A stretch of DNA of 50,096 nt from a virus. Location: positions 1 to 50,096 of IMG/VR virus record IMGVR_UViG_3300042115_000030; one strand, given 5' to 3'. Shown here piece after piece: positions 21,806-28,913 of this stretch (position 1 is the first letter of the stretch; each line of letters opens with the position of its first letter). Under the pieces are notes generated by a model. The model ran no database searches. It saw only the letters and a list, made by a program, of their open reading frames with translations, and was not told where the DNA came from. A program made the translations under genes and the position numbers.

Positions 21806-21976
21806 ATGTTCCTGATTATTTTTGAGGACGGTGAGGTTAAACGCGCCGATGCGGTAGGTGAAGACGATAAACAATCGGCGGACGACGGATACCTCGACCT
21901 GATCGACATCACGGACCCTTCAGTGCCCAAGCGCTTTATCAGCGGCGCATGGTCCCATATCGAAGACCTAGTCTAA
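21806..21976 (+). CDS. Small acidic protein
   Basis: 56 residues, MFLIIFEDGEVKRADAVGED, then GYLDLIDITDPSVPKRFISG. Strongly acidic. The N-terminal MFLIIFEDGEV start is seen in several small phage proteins. AAGGAG precedes the ATG. It ends the upstream + strand block before a terminator. Function unknown. Confidence 0.6.
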   Translation: MFLIIFEDGEVKRADAVGEDDKQSADDGYLDLIDITDPSVPKRFISGAWSHIEDLV

Positions 21977-21997
21977 AAGGTTATCCGAATAGCCTTT

Positions 21998-22027
21998 CAA
22001 AAAGTCCGACAAGAGCCGGGCTTTTTG
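21998..22027. terminator. Bidirectional Rho-independent terminator
   Basis: An 11-bp stem: CAAAAAGTCCG (21998-22008) pairs with CGGGCTTTTTG (22017-22027) with one G-T wobble and an 8-nt loop. T-rich tails lie on both sides (TTTT after it, and the A-run on the - strand). It separates the convergent + strand early genes from the - strand fibre-like gene ending at 22031. Confidence 0.75.
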
Positions 22028-22030
22028 TTT

Positions 22031-23242
22031 TCATGCTTCCATCATTCCAATGATCCAGGCGTTACCCAGTGGAAAGTCAACATCGTTCATATCAACCTGA
22101 ACCGTACCCAAATCTACTATAAGTTTACCGTTTGGAGTTTTATCAATCGCGTTTAGCCCTCGGTCGAAATAGAAACCCATGTCGGTTGGGGTGCCTACCG
22201 GAATTGACCCATCAGATAACTTTCTAAATTTAACCTGAAATCCAGTACCCGTAGACGCAAAAGGTAGAGCCACATAGTCTACAGCAGCGTTTCCGTATGG
22301 CGTTATGTCAGGCTGCACGTTACCGTCAATTGTCGGGTGGGTAACAGTAAGTATCCCCGTAACGGTATCGTATGCGAACGTATAATCGCTATTCGGAAAC
22401 GGTGTGTTTGAAGCAGCCCACGCAGACCCCGTGTAATTAATACGACCAGCCATCCGGCGCTTGAGATAAAGAGTTGAAACACCAACCGAAGAGGCTCTAA
22501 TGTCGAAAGGGAACGCTATTTCAGCGCTGCTGCTATCCGTAAAATGCTGGATCACAGGACCGAGTGCTAATTGTCGTTGCGGATGCGTTAGGGTTATAAG
22601 ACCCGACGCAGCGATACTGACGCCAAACCGACCAACTCTAAAGACTCGTAAGTCTGTAGCTATCGCCAAAGTATCCAGATCCACGGTAAAGGTGCATGGG
22701 GCACCCATTCTTAAAGTTGCAGAAGACGCGCCAACTGATGCACCGATTGTAATACCGGCAGACGCCCAGCGTTCATCAGAGCCGCAAATCAAGGCAATGA
22801 TTTTGGAGCCGTTGTAGGTAATTACTGCCTCAACACCATTGGTTATGGTCAGGAGGTTGGATTGGTGGTGCGCCCCATCGGATATAATCTGCCAATCGGG
22901 AGATTGGGCCGTATCGCGGCGTATCGCGCCACCTATCATATTGTAAGTAACGCCGGGGTTTCCCTTTACGCGAGTAATTAACGCCTCTTGAACCGTCGGT
23001 TGATCGCCTTCGAAGCCGATACTATCAGCCCCGGAAGGTGCGGCCAGTTCATCGCGCAATACCTGGACGACTCCGCCAGCTGCCGAGGCAGAGTTTGCCG
23101 CAGCCAGGGCGGCGGCTTCGGCGTCATCGCGGGCCTGTTCTGCTTCCGGTGTCACATCCCCAGTATCGCCTTTGATAAAAGCCGCAACCTCAACCGGAAT
23201 GACTGTCGGCTGCCCAGGGATCAATTCGAGTTCTGTACTCAT
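22031..23242 (-). CDS. Tail-fibre-like protein, oriented against the early genes
   Basis: 403 residues from the ATG at 23242, which overlaps the upstream stop (ATGA). The N-terminus MSTELELIPGQPTVIPVEVA leads to a short collagen-like GDTGD and a helical linker (QARDDAEAAALAAANSASAA), as in phage tail fibres. Residues 120-403 are Gly/Thr/Ser-rich beta-strands typical of fibre shafts and tips. A receptor-binding role is inferred. The gene looks richer in A/T than its surroundings and lies in a separately controlled reverse cassette, suggesting recent acquisition or exchange. No chaperone-like domain was seen. Confidence 0.65.
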   Translation of the reverse strand: MSTELELIPGQPTVIPVEVAAFIKGDTGDVTPEAEQARDDAEAAALAAANSASAAGGVVQVLRDELAAPSGADSIGFEGDQPTVQEALITRVKGNPGVTYNMIGGAIRRDTAQSPDWQIISDGAHHQSNLLTITNGVEAVITYNGSKIIALICGSDERWASAGITIGASVGASSATLRMGAPCTFTVDLDTLAIATDLRVFRVGRFGVSIAASGLITLTHPQRQLALGPVIQHFTDSSSAEIAFPFDIRASSVGVSTLYLKRRMAGRINYTGSAWAASNTPFPNSDYTFAYDTVTGILTVTHPTIDGNVQPDITPYGNAAVDYVALPFASTGTGFQVKFRKLSDGSIPVGTPTDMGFYFDRGLNAIDKTPNGKLIVDLGTVQVDMNDVDFPLGNAWIIGMMEA

Positions 23243-23550
23243 GGACGGGTTACCTTTTCCACGATGCTCATCGACAATGTAGAGCTGGGAATAATTGATA
23301 GAGGAGATTCGCGGCGCAGGCTGACATCGAACATCGCCGTACCAATGCGCCATGCGGAGGTATCAGCTTCATGCAGCGCGATAGCCATGGTCGTCAAAGG
23401 GTCGACCCATCCGGCCTGCACCGAAGCGATTAGCCGGTAATCGAAATCACGGAGCTGACAAGTCGGAACGTAGTCAACGAAAGAGCCCTCCGGTATCGCT
23501 GCGTCCAGTAGCAGTATGAGATCGAACGTGGCGCCGCGCTTATGTTCCAT
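23239..23550 (-). CDS. Small tail/fibre-associated protein (BppU-N-like), putative
   Basis: 103 residues: MEHKRGATFDLILLLDAAIP, SQ-type segment YVPTCQLRDFDYRLIASVQA, and WRIGTAMFDVSLRRESP. The R-G-x-T-F start with a beta-sandwich pattern resembles the N-terminal adaptor domains of baseplate/fibre proteins. It overlaps the fibre-like gene by 4 bp, so the pair is co-translated and probably one structural unit. Confidence 0.55.
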   Translation of the reverse strand: MEHKRGATFDLILLLDAAIPEGSFVDYVPTCQLRDFDYRLIASVQAGWVDPLTTMAIALHEADTSAWRIGTAMFDVSLRRESPLSIIPSSTLSMSIVEKVTRP

Positions 23551-23579
23551 GGGAGTTTGCTCTGTAGGTCTTGCGCGCG

Positions 23580-23608
23580 AGTATGCGGCTTTACGTCTTT
23601 TCTATCAA
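23580..23608 (-). promoter_or_regulatory. Leftward promoter of the reverse fibre cassette
   Basis: On the - strand TTGATA (23608-23603), a 17-nt spacer and CATACT (23585-23580), about 30 nt upstream of the start at 23550. One -35 and two -10 mismatches. It would let the cassette be expressed independently of both arms. Confidence 0.5.
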
Positions 23609-23623
23609 CCTGATGCGTTTTTG

Positions 23624-23653
23624 TTGACCGCTCGTCGGGATACGCAAGACAAT
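23624..23653 (+). promoter_or_regulatory. Rightward promoter after the reverse cassette
   Basis: TTGACC (23624-23629), 18 nt, GACAAT (23648-23653), about 55 nt before the next + strand gene. It would restart early transcription downstream of the terminator at 21998-22027. Moderate match. Confidence 0.45.
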
Positions 23654-23708
23654 ACAAGTAATGCGTTGTACATTTGCTTTAACGAAAACAAACACGGAGC
23701 AAGACGCG

Positions 23709-23897
23709 ATGATCCCCGAACTCGAACATCACTGCGGCAGTTGGGTTGTTTGCAACAAGGCTTCCGGCGCTGTGATTCTTGAGACCTTTGACCGCCGCAC
23801 CGCAGAGCGCGTCAACCAGTCGAAATACAGCGTAGAAACTGCCGCTCAATACCTCGGGCGTCTAAACAATAAAATACGTTCGGAGCAAACCAAATGA
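23709..23897 (+). CDS. Small hypothetical protein
   Basis: 62 residues from the ATG at 23709 (GGAG upstream); an open frame extends upstream without a good start. MIPELEHHCGSWVVCNKASG then ILETFDRRTAERVNQSKYSV: a common form of small phage protein in which a strand pair is followed by an amphipathic helix. Overlaps the lipoprotein gene by 4 bp. Confidence 0.55.
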   Translation: MIPELEHHCGSWVVCNKASGAVILETFDRRTAERVNQSKYSVETAAQYLGRLNNKIRSEQTK

Positions 23898-24274
23898 AAA
23901 CCCTTATCGCCGCTGCACTGCTCGTTAGCCTTACCGGCTGCTCTACCATCATGAACGATCGCATTACCGATGTCAGCGTGCTGTCCGAGCCCTCCGGCCA
24001 GCGCTACAGCATCACGGACGAAGACGGCCAGCGTGTGCGCACCGGCACTACGCCCGACAACATCAAGCTGGACGCAGCGGCCGGGTTCTTCGACGGGCAG
24101 ACCTACCAGGTCAAGTACGAAGACGGCAAGACAACCGAACTCGACTCGCACACCACGCCTTGGTACTGGGTCGGGTTCTGCATCACGGTCGTCTCCGGCT
24201 TCATCGTCGACCCGCTGACCGGCGATATGTTCAGCCTTCCTTCTGAAGTATCGAACGTAAGGAGAACCGAGTAA
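23894..24274 (+). CDS. Lipoprotein
   Basis: 126 residues. Signal peptide MKTLIAAALLVSLTGC with lipobox Cys16. Mature segment ITDVSVLSEPSGQRYSITDE, RTGTTPDNIKLDAAAGFFDG and a C-terminal hydrophobic stretch (WYWVGFCITVVSGFIVDP). It resembles host-type small lipoproteins rather than phage Rz1. A surface role such as blocking superinfection is possible. Ends with TAATG, linking to the next small frame. Confidence 0.7.
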   Translation: MKTLIAAALLVSLTGCSTIMNDRITDVSVLSEPSGQRYSITDEDGQRVRTGTTPDNIKLDAAAGFFDGQTYQVKYEDGKTTELDSHTTPWYWVGFCITVVSGFIVDPLTGDMFSLPSEVSNVRRTE

Positions 24275-24354
24275 TGCTAGCCTTTTCCGTTTTCTGCCTT
24301 TTCATGGCGCGTCACCGAAAGCCGACCCGTCTCCCAGTTCGCCGAGGTGTGTAA
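24274..24354 (+). CDS. Tiny peptide linking two genes
   Basis: 26 residues (MLAFSVFCLFMARHRKPTRL then PVRRGV). A hydrophobic start followed by a basic end. TAATG overlaps at both ends, and AAGGAG lies upstream, so ribosomes could translate it. It may simply be a coupling frame. Confidence 0.35.
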   Translation: MLAFSVFCLFMARHRKPTRLPVRRGV

Positions 24355-24506
24355 TGAACATCCTTACCCCGATCATTTCTGACGGTTACGTCCAGTGGGT
24401 TCACCCGTGGCGTGTAGTCACCGGCGCGCCCGTATTCGCCTACGGTGAAGACTTCAATTCGCCGTACTGCCCGGTCAACTTCGAGGTGTGCAATGACGCC
24501 CTTTGA
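24354..24506 (+). CDS. Small hypothetical protein
   Basis: 50 residues, MNILTPIISDGYVQWVHPWR, then VTGAPVFAYGEDFNSPYCPV. Aromatic-rich, no family recognised. Overlaps the RMF-like gene by 14 bp in another frame. Confidence 0.5.
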   Translation: MNILTPIISDGYVQWVHPWRVVTGAPVFAYGEDFNSPYCPVNFEVCNDAL

Positions 24507-24645
24507 ACTCGGCTACGCGGCCTTCCTGAAAGGCTTGAAGCGCGACGAGAACCCGTTCAACGACGAGACCTCCCCGCACTCCATGAAGCGTTGGGCGGAA
24601 GGCTGGAACAAGGCGTACCGCGCCAGGGTGGAGAAGCAAGTATGA
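24493..24645 (+). CDS. Ribosome-modulation-factor-like small protein
   Basis: 50 residues with the RMF-type pattern: GYAAFLKGLKRDENPFNDET then HSMKRWAEGWNKAYRAR, i.e. GYxAxxxGxxxxxNPF...W..GW. RMF (about 55 residues) binds the 30S subunit and promotes ribosome dimerisation in stationary phase. A phage homologue might alter host translation, but binding residues cannot be confirmed here. Similar small RMF-like frames are found in phages of pseudomonads. It overlaps both neighbours. Confidence 0.6.
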   Translation: MTPFELGYAAFLKGLKRDENPFNDETSPHSMKRWAEGWNKAYRARVEKQV

Positions 24646-25073
24646 ATTATTATATCCATACGCCCCCAGCAAGTTGGGTCGGCTGGGAATACTCGATACA
24701 AGGTTGCAGCGTAATCGACAAGCAGGTAGAGAATTACGAAACCATGGGTACGCCTGAAGTTCACGCCGTGCGGATCGTGCTAGACGGCGAAGAGTTCAAA
24801 TTCAGGACTATGGCGGATTTTAAGAATGCGCTTTCGCGGGATGAGCATCCGACGATTAAAGCACGCAGCATTGGCGCCGACCTACACTGGCCGGCCGGTA
24901 ATATTTTGCCGAGGGGCCGCGGCAAGCTGACCTATCACAAGGCACTGGGATCTCCAGTAGTGTTGCCGGAGCGTGACAGTGCGCAAGATCCGGATGCTAG
25001 GAATCTTGACGAATCATCCTACGCAGAAGGCTGGAACGCCTGCCTCGACAAGGTCAAGGAGCTGAATCCATGA
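24642..25073 (+). CDS. Hypothetical protein
   Basis: 143 residues from the ATG at 24642, overlapping the RMF-like stop. MNYYIHTPPASWVGWEYSIQ, later GEEFKFRTMADFKNALSRDE, and a C-terminal helix SSYAEGWNACLDKVKEL that echoes the W..GW helix of the RMF-like protein. No known domain. Confidence 0.6.
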   Translation: MNYYIHTPPASWVGWEYSIQGCSVIDKQVENYETMGTPEVHAVRIVLDGEEFKFRTMADFKNALSRDEHPTIKARSIGADLHWPAGNILPRGRGKLTYHKALGSPVVLPERDSAQDPDARNLDESSYAEGWNACLDKVKELNP

Positions 25074-25363
25074 ATATCGACACAGACCTGGCTATCGACA
25101 TGCGCAAGCAGGGCATGACGTGGAAGACCCTGGCCGCTGAATTCCACACGACCGTCTACCTGCTGCGCAAAGAGCTTACCGCCGCCGGCAAGAAGCACTG
25201 GAAGCGTTATACCGACGGCGGACGCTACGCGCCGAAGCTTTTAACGCCGCACCAACTGCAGCGCATGAAACGCCTGAAAGCGGCCGGCGCAACGTGGAAA
25301 GAACTGGGCAAGCTGATGGGTATAGATCCGACCAGGTTAGAGCGATATGTCAATCACCACTAG
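25070..25363 (+). CDS. Helix-turn-helix protein
   Basis: 97 residues with two similar segments, MRKQGMTWKTLAAEFHTTVY and LKAAGATWKELGKLMGIDPT. Both fit an x-x-G-x-TWKxLAxxx HTH (resolvase/homeodomain type). It may bind DNA with two HTHs. The 16-bp overlap with the next gene, also HTH-like, suggests a pair of small regulators just before the polymerase. Confidence 0.65.
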   Translation: MNIDTDLAIDMRKQGMTWKTLAAEFHTTVYLLRKELTAAGKKHWKRYTDGGRYAPKLLTPHQLQRMKRLKAAGATWKELGKLMGIDPTRLERYVNHH

Positions 25364-25505
25364 CGGCCGCCCGGCGATCCCCCTGGCCGACCTAGCCTTC
25401 GCCTACGAGCTACGCGGCCAAGGGCTATCGTGGAAGGCCATAACGCGCCACTTGCCCTGGGAACGAACCGCGCTGATCAAGGGCATCGCCCGGCGCATGA
25501 ATTAA
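25347..25505 (+). CDS. Small helix-turn-helix protein
   Basis: 52 residues, LADLAFAYELRGQGLSWKAI and TRHLPWERTALIKGIARRM: the same RxxGLSWKxIxR HTH pattern as the upstream protein. Probably arose by duplication of that motif. Ends 9 bp before the polymerase N-terminal gene. A regulatory role is inferred. Confidence 0.55.
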   Translation: MSITTSGRPAIPLADLAFAYELRGQGLSWKAITRHLPWERTALIKGIARRMN

Positions 25506-25514
25506 GGGAACATG

Positions 25515-26618
25515 ATGGACCTATCTAAATGCATTTTCCTCGACACAGAAACCTTCTGCGAAACGCCGATCAATAACGGGACGCACCGTTATGCAGAAGG
25601 CGCCGAGATCATCATGTGGCAGTGGGTGGTCGGCGATGGGGAAGTAATCATTCGCGACGGGGATGAAGATATCAGCGACTTGCTCGCTTTGCTTGAGGAT
25701 GAAAGTTATGAAGTGGTTATCCACAATTCGGCGTTTGATCGGAATGTCATCCGACACGCCACCGGAATCATTATCCCTGTCGAGCGAGTCTTCGACACCA
25801 TGGTCTGCGCGATGGCCCACTCACTCCCCGGGAGCCTTTCTACTGTTGGAACCATCCTTGGCGTTGCCCAAGACAAAGCGAAGGATAAAGAGGGCAGAAC
25901 GTGGATCTCCCTTTTCTGTAAGCCACAGCCGAAGGGGCGCAAGATTCGTCGTGCGACGAAGGTTACTCATCCGATAGAGTGGCAACGCTTCCGCGACTAC
26001 GGCGGCCTTGACATCGAGGCGATGCGCGAGATCTACAAGAAGCTTCCCCGCTGGAACTACCGTGGCGCCGAGCGTGAGCTGTGGATGCTCGACCAGAAGA
26101 TCAACGAGCGCGGCGTGCTAATGGATCTAGACTTGGCGCACGCTGCTATTCGCGCTTCAGATCGAGCGCAGAAGCTGTTAGGCGCTCGAACGCAGAAGCT
26201 GACCGGCTACGTAGACGATGAGGGTGAACTGACCGGCCAGGGTGTTGCCAGTGCCAACCAGCGCGACAAGATGCTGGAACACATCCTGGAGGCTTACGGC
26301 GTAGGGCTTCCCGATCTGCAGATTAGCACCTTAGAGCGCCGCATTGACGATCCAGATTTACCGGTCGAGTTGCGCGAACTACTGGCCGTACGGCTGCAGG
26401 CTTCCAAAACCAGTGTTTCCAAGTACAAACGCGTTCTGAACGGTGTTAGTGCCGACGGCAGGCTGCGGGGGCTTCTTGCGTTCTGTGGTGCGCTGCGCAC
26501 TGGCCGGTGGGCGGGTCGCTTGATTCAACCGCAGAACCTTAGCAGGGGCACGCTTACGCCGGAAGGTGTCGAGCACGCCATTGAAGAGCTTTTGAACGAC
26601 GCGGAGGACTTACTGTGA
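25515..26618 (+). CDS. DNA polymerase family A, N-terminal fragment (3'-5' exonuclease and thumb)
   Basis: 367 residues (ATG at 25515 fits the AAGGGA ribosome binding site better than the one at 25512). Exo I CIFLDTETF, Exo II VVIHNSAFDRNVI and Exo III RDYGGLDIEAMREI are all present, so proofreading should be active. The thumb follows, then GALRTGRWAGRLIQPQNL, the segment that precedes motif A in this phage polymerase group. It stops at AEDLL, before motif A. The remaining half is encoded at 27858-28853. The stop overlaps the GTG of the methyltransferase-like gene (GTGA). Confidence 0.9.
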   Translation: MDLSKCIFLDTETFCETPINNGTHRYAEGAEIIMWQWVVGDGEVIIRDGDEDISDLLALLEDESYEVVIHNSAFDRNVIRHATGIIIPVERVFDTMVCAMAHSLPGSLSTVGTILGVAQDKAKDKEGRTWISLFCKPQPKGRKIRRATKVTHPIEWQRFRDYGGLDIEAMREIYKKLPRWNYRGAERELWMLDQKINERGVLMDLDLAHAAIRASDRAQKLLGARTQKLTGYVDDEGELTGQGVASANQRDKMLEHILEAYGVGLPDLQISTLERRIDDPDLPVELRELLAVRLQASKTSVSKYKRVLNGVSADGRLRGLLAFCGALRTGRWAGRLIQPQNLSRGTLTPEGVEHAIEELLNDAEDLL

Positions 26619-27328
26619 AAGCTATTTTTCTTTACGACTATACCGGTCTTATGGCGCGGCCTTGGCTTGACGCAGGATATGAATGTTGGCTGTTTGATGG
26701 GCAGCACCCGGGTGGCATTACGCGCGAAGGAAATCTGGTAAGGGTCGGAATGTGGTTCCATCACGACCAGGTTGAAGCGCAGGCGGCCGAGATCGCCGCG
26801 ATGGTAGGGCCTGAAGTCGTGTTCGTGTTCGGCTTTCCGGAATGCACCCACCTGACCGTGGCCGGCGCCCGCCACTTCGAGGCCAAGGCATCCGCCAATC
26901 CTGAATTCCAGAACGAGGCGGTCAACTTGGCCAAGCTGATCCCGGCGGTAGCGCAAGCCGCTAGATGCCCGGTGTGGGCATTAGAGAACCCCGTGGGCGT
27001 CATGTCCTCGATCTGGCGTAAACCTGATTTCATGTTCAACCCGTGCGACTTCGGCGGCTATCTTCCGGAGGACGATCTGCACCCGGTTTATCCGGATGTT
27101 TACCCCGGCCGCGATGCCTACAACAAAGGCACCTGCATTTGGCACGGCGAAGAATTTCGCGAGCCCTTGCGCCGGCTGATTCAACCCTTGCACAAAGCAA
27201 ATCCCGGATGGGCGAAGTGCGGAGGGAAATCAACGCGCACCAAAAACATCCGCAGCGCCACGCCACGAGGCTTCGCCCAAGCCGTCTTCGAGGCGAACGG
27301 GCCGCATTTGAGGGACTTACTTTGAAAG
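26606..27328 (+). repeat. 16-bp direct repeats flanking the methyltransferase-like gene
   Basis: GGACTTACTGTGAAAG at 26606-26621 and GGACTTACTTTGAAAG at 27313-27328 differ at one base. Both encode DLL followed by a stop overlapping the next start: GTG at 26615 and TTG at 27322. They bracket the methyltransferase-like gene within the split polymerase locus and look like an insertion or recombination footprint. Confidence 0.8.
26615..27325 (+). CDS. DNA cytosine methyltransferase-like protein
   Basis: 236 residues, GTG start. PEVVFVFGFPECTHLTVAGA carries a Cys in the place of the catalytic PPC motif of C5-methyltransferases. CPVWALENPVGVMSSIWRKP matches their ENV motif. The C-terminal KNIRSATPRGFAQAVFEAN is shared with a phage group often annotated as DNA methylase. 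The classical N-terminal SAM motif (FxGxG) is weak or absent: the start is MKAIFLYDYTGLMARPWLDA. It may modify phage DNA against restriction. It sits between the halves of the polymerase and is flanked by short direct repeats. Confidence 0.65.
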   Translation: MKAIFLYDYTGLMARPWLDAGYECWLFDGQHPGGITREGNLVRVGMWFHHDQVEAQAAEIAAMVGPEVVFVFGFPECTHLTVAGARHFEAKASANPEFQNEAVNLAKLIPAVAQAARCPVWALENPVGVMSSIWRKPDFMFNPCDFGGYLPEDDLHPVYPDVYPGRDAYNKGTCIWHGEEFREPLRRLIQPLHKANPGWAKCGGKSTRTKNIRSATPRGFAQAVFEANGPHLRDLL

Positions 27329-27861
27329 ATACTATCAGCCATGAAAAGCTGCTTGAGCTTTTCGACTATGACGCCGAGACGGGGGAACTTGTCCGGCGTT
27401 GCAACGTTCGCGGTTTAGGCCCAAATCGTATAGGCGGCCGCCCAAGGTTTGAAGGCCCGAACGGCTACGCTGCTATCGGGGCGGATTCCCTTAAATACCT
27501 CTATCACCGTTTGGTTTGGTTCTGGCACCACAACGAATGGCCGGAAGTAATCGACCACGTTGACGGCGATAAACAAAACAACCGCATCGAGAACCTGCGC
27601 GCCTGTACCCAGTCGCAAAACCTTTGCAACGCGCAGATTCCAAGCGACAACAAATCGGGCTTCAAAGGCGTTAGCTGGAGTTCTTCGGCCAATAAGTGGC
27701 GGGCGCGTTGCGGGCTGCACAAAGTTCAGCACAACTTAGGCGTATTCGACACGAGAGAGGAGGCGGCCGAAGCAGTTCGAGCTTTCCGCTCCGGCTTGCA
27801 TGGCGCGTACACAAACCACGGAATCCACTTGAAGGATCTACGACAGGAGCTAGTCGGATGA
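27322..27861 (+). CDS. HNH homing endonuclease with AP2-like domain
   Basis: 179 residues from a TTG overlapping the previous stop (TTGA). FDYDAETGELVRRCNVRG is an NUMOD-like start. LYHRLVWFWHHNEWPEVIDH then VDGDKQNNRIENLRACTQ is the HNH core (H...DH..GD..NN...NLR). GFKGVSWSSSANKWRARCGL with LGVFDTREEAAEAVRAF is the AP2-like DNA-binding end. It probably mobilised into the polymerase gene. Its last codons overlap the ATG of the polymerase C-terminal fragment. Confidence 0.88.
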   Translation: MKDTISHEKLLELFDYDAETGELVRRCNVRGLGPNRIGGRPRFEGPNGYAAIGADSLKYLYHRLVWFWHHNEWPEVIDHVDGDKQNNRIENLRACTQSQNLCNAQIPSDNKSGFKGVSWSSSANKWRARCGLHKVQHNLGVFDTREEAAEAVRAFRSGLHGAYTNHGIHLKDLRQELVG

Positions 27862-28853
27862 GCGCTACCGTAATGGAAAAATGCTCCAGCGCCGTGCGCG
27901 GGGTGTTCATAGCGCCGAAGGGCAAAAAGTTTGTGATTGCCGACCTGGCCGGTATCGAGAACCGCGTATTGGCATGGCTGGCCGGTGAAGCCTGGAAGCT
28001 TGAAGCCTTCCTTGACTTCGACCTACGCGACGGCCACGACATGTACAAACTGGCCTACGCGAAGGCCTTCGGTATCGACCCTGCCGACGTAGGCAAGCAC
28101 GAACGAAGCATAGGCAAGGTTTTGGAACTCATGCTGGGCTATGCCGGCGGTGTAGGGGCGTACATCACAGGAGCGTTAACCTACCGTATCGACCTGGAGG
28201 ACATGGCCGAGAAGGCATGGGACGCAATCCCGGACGCTACCCGGCTAGAAGCGGCTGACTTCCTTGAATGGCAGCTCGGCCAGGGGCGTACGCAACACGG
28301 CTTGACGGATCGCGCTTTCATCGTCTGCGAGAGCTTCAAGCGCCTGTGGAGGGGTTCCAATCCGGCGATTAGCAGTTGGTGGAAAGAGCTTGAGGAAGTA
28401 GTCCGCCGCGCTATAAACAGTCCCGGCCAAACGCTGACCTGCCGTATGCACAAGATACGCCGTGACGGCGCGTGGCTCCGCATCATGCTGCCTTCCGGCC
28501 GGTATCTCTGCTACCCGTCACCGCGCGTCGAGGACGACGGAAAAATCACCTTTATGGGCGTGAACCAGTACACCCGAAAGTGGGAGCGCCTTAACACATT
28601 TGGGGGCAAAATTTGTGAAAATATTTGCCAGGCAGTCGCCCGCGATGTCCTAGCGTCTTCCATGCAGCCGATTGAATCCGCCGGTTACGAAATCGTTCTG
28701 ACCGTCCACGATGAGATCATCAGCGAAGCGCCGGACACCGACGACTACACGCACGAACACCTGGCCGAACTGATGTCCGCCGGTTGCGAATGGACAGAAG
28801 GCTTACCGCTCGCCGCCGCCGGCTTCGAAGCGTATCGCTACCGGAAAGGTTGA
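27858..28853 (+). CDS. DNA polymerase family A, C-terminal fragment (palm and fingers)
   Basis: 331 residues. Starts MSATVMEKCSSAVRGVFIAP, then motif A VIADLAGIENRVLAWLAGE, motif B RSIGKVLELMLGYAGG and motif C VLTVHDEIISE. The catalytic Asp and Asp-Glu are intact, so the polymerase centre should be functional. An intact homologue would run from LIQPQNL straight to this start, so the two fragments add up to about 700 residues, the normal size. They probably associate as a split enzyme. ATGA overlap with the HNH gene gives this half its own initiation site. Confidence 0.9.
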   Translation: MSATVMEKCSSAVRGVFIAPKGKKFVIADLAGIENRVLAWLAGEAWKLEAFLDFDLRDGHDMYKLAYAKAFGIDPADVGKHERSIGKVLELMLGYAGGVGAYITGALTYRIDLEDMAEKAWDAIPDATRLEAADFLEWQLGQGRTQHGLTDRAFIVCESFKRLWRGSNPAISSWWKELEEVVRRAINSPGQTLTCRMHKIRRDGAWLRIMLPSGRYLCYPSPRVEDDGKITFMGVNQYTRKWERLNTFGGKICENICQAVARDVLASSMQPIESAGYEIVLTVHDEIISEAPDTDDYTHEHLAELMSAGCEWTEGLPLAAAGFEAYRYRKG

Positions 28854-28862
28854 CGGCGAGTT

Positions 28863-28903
28863 CTATCTAGGAATACTATCTAGATTCTACGGTTTCTAGA
28901 TAG
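28863..28903. repeat. Inverted and direct CTATCTAG repeats after the polymerase gene
   Basis: CTATCTAGA (28876-28884) and TCTAGATAG (28895-28903) are perfect 9-bp inverted arms, and a third CTATCTAG lies at 28863-28870. They occupy the 60-bp gap between the polymerase stop and the next small gene. The segment is A/T-rich compared with its surroundings. An operator or a transcript-processing hairpin is possible. There is no T-run for termination. Confidence 0.6.
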
Positions 28904-28913
28904 GTTAAATGTG

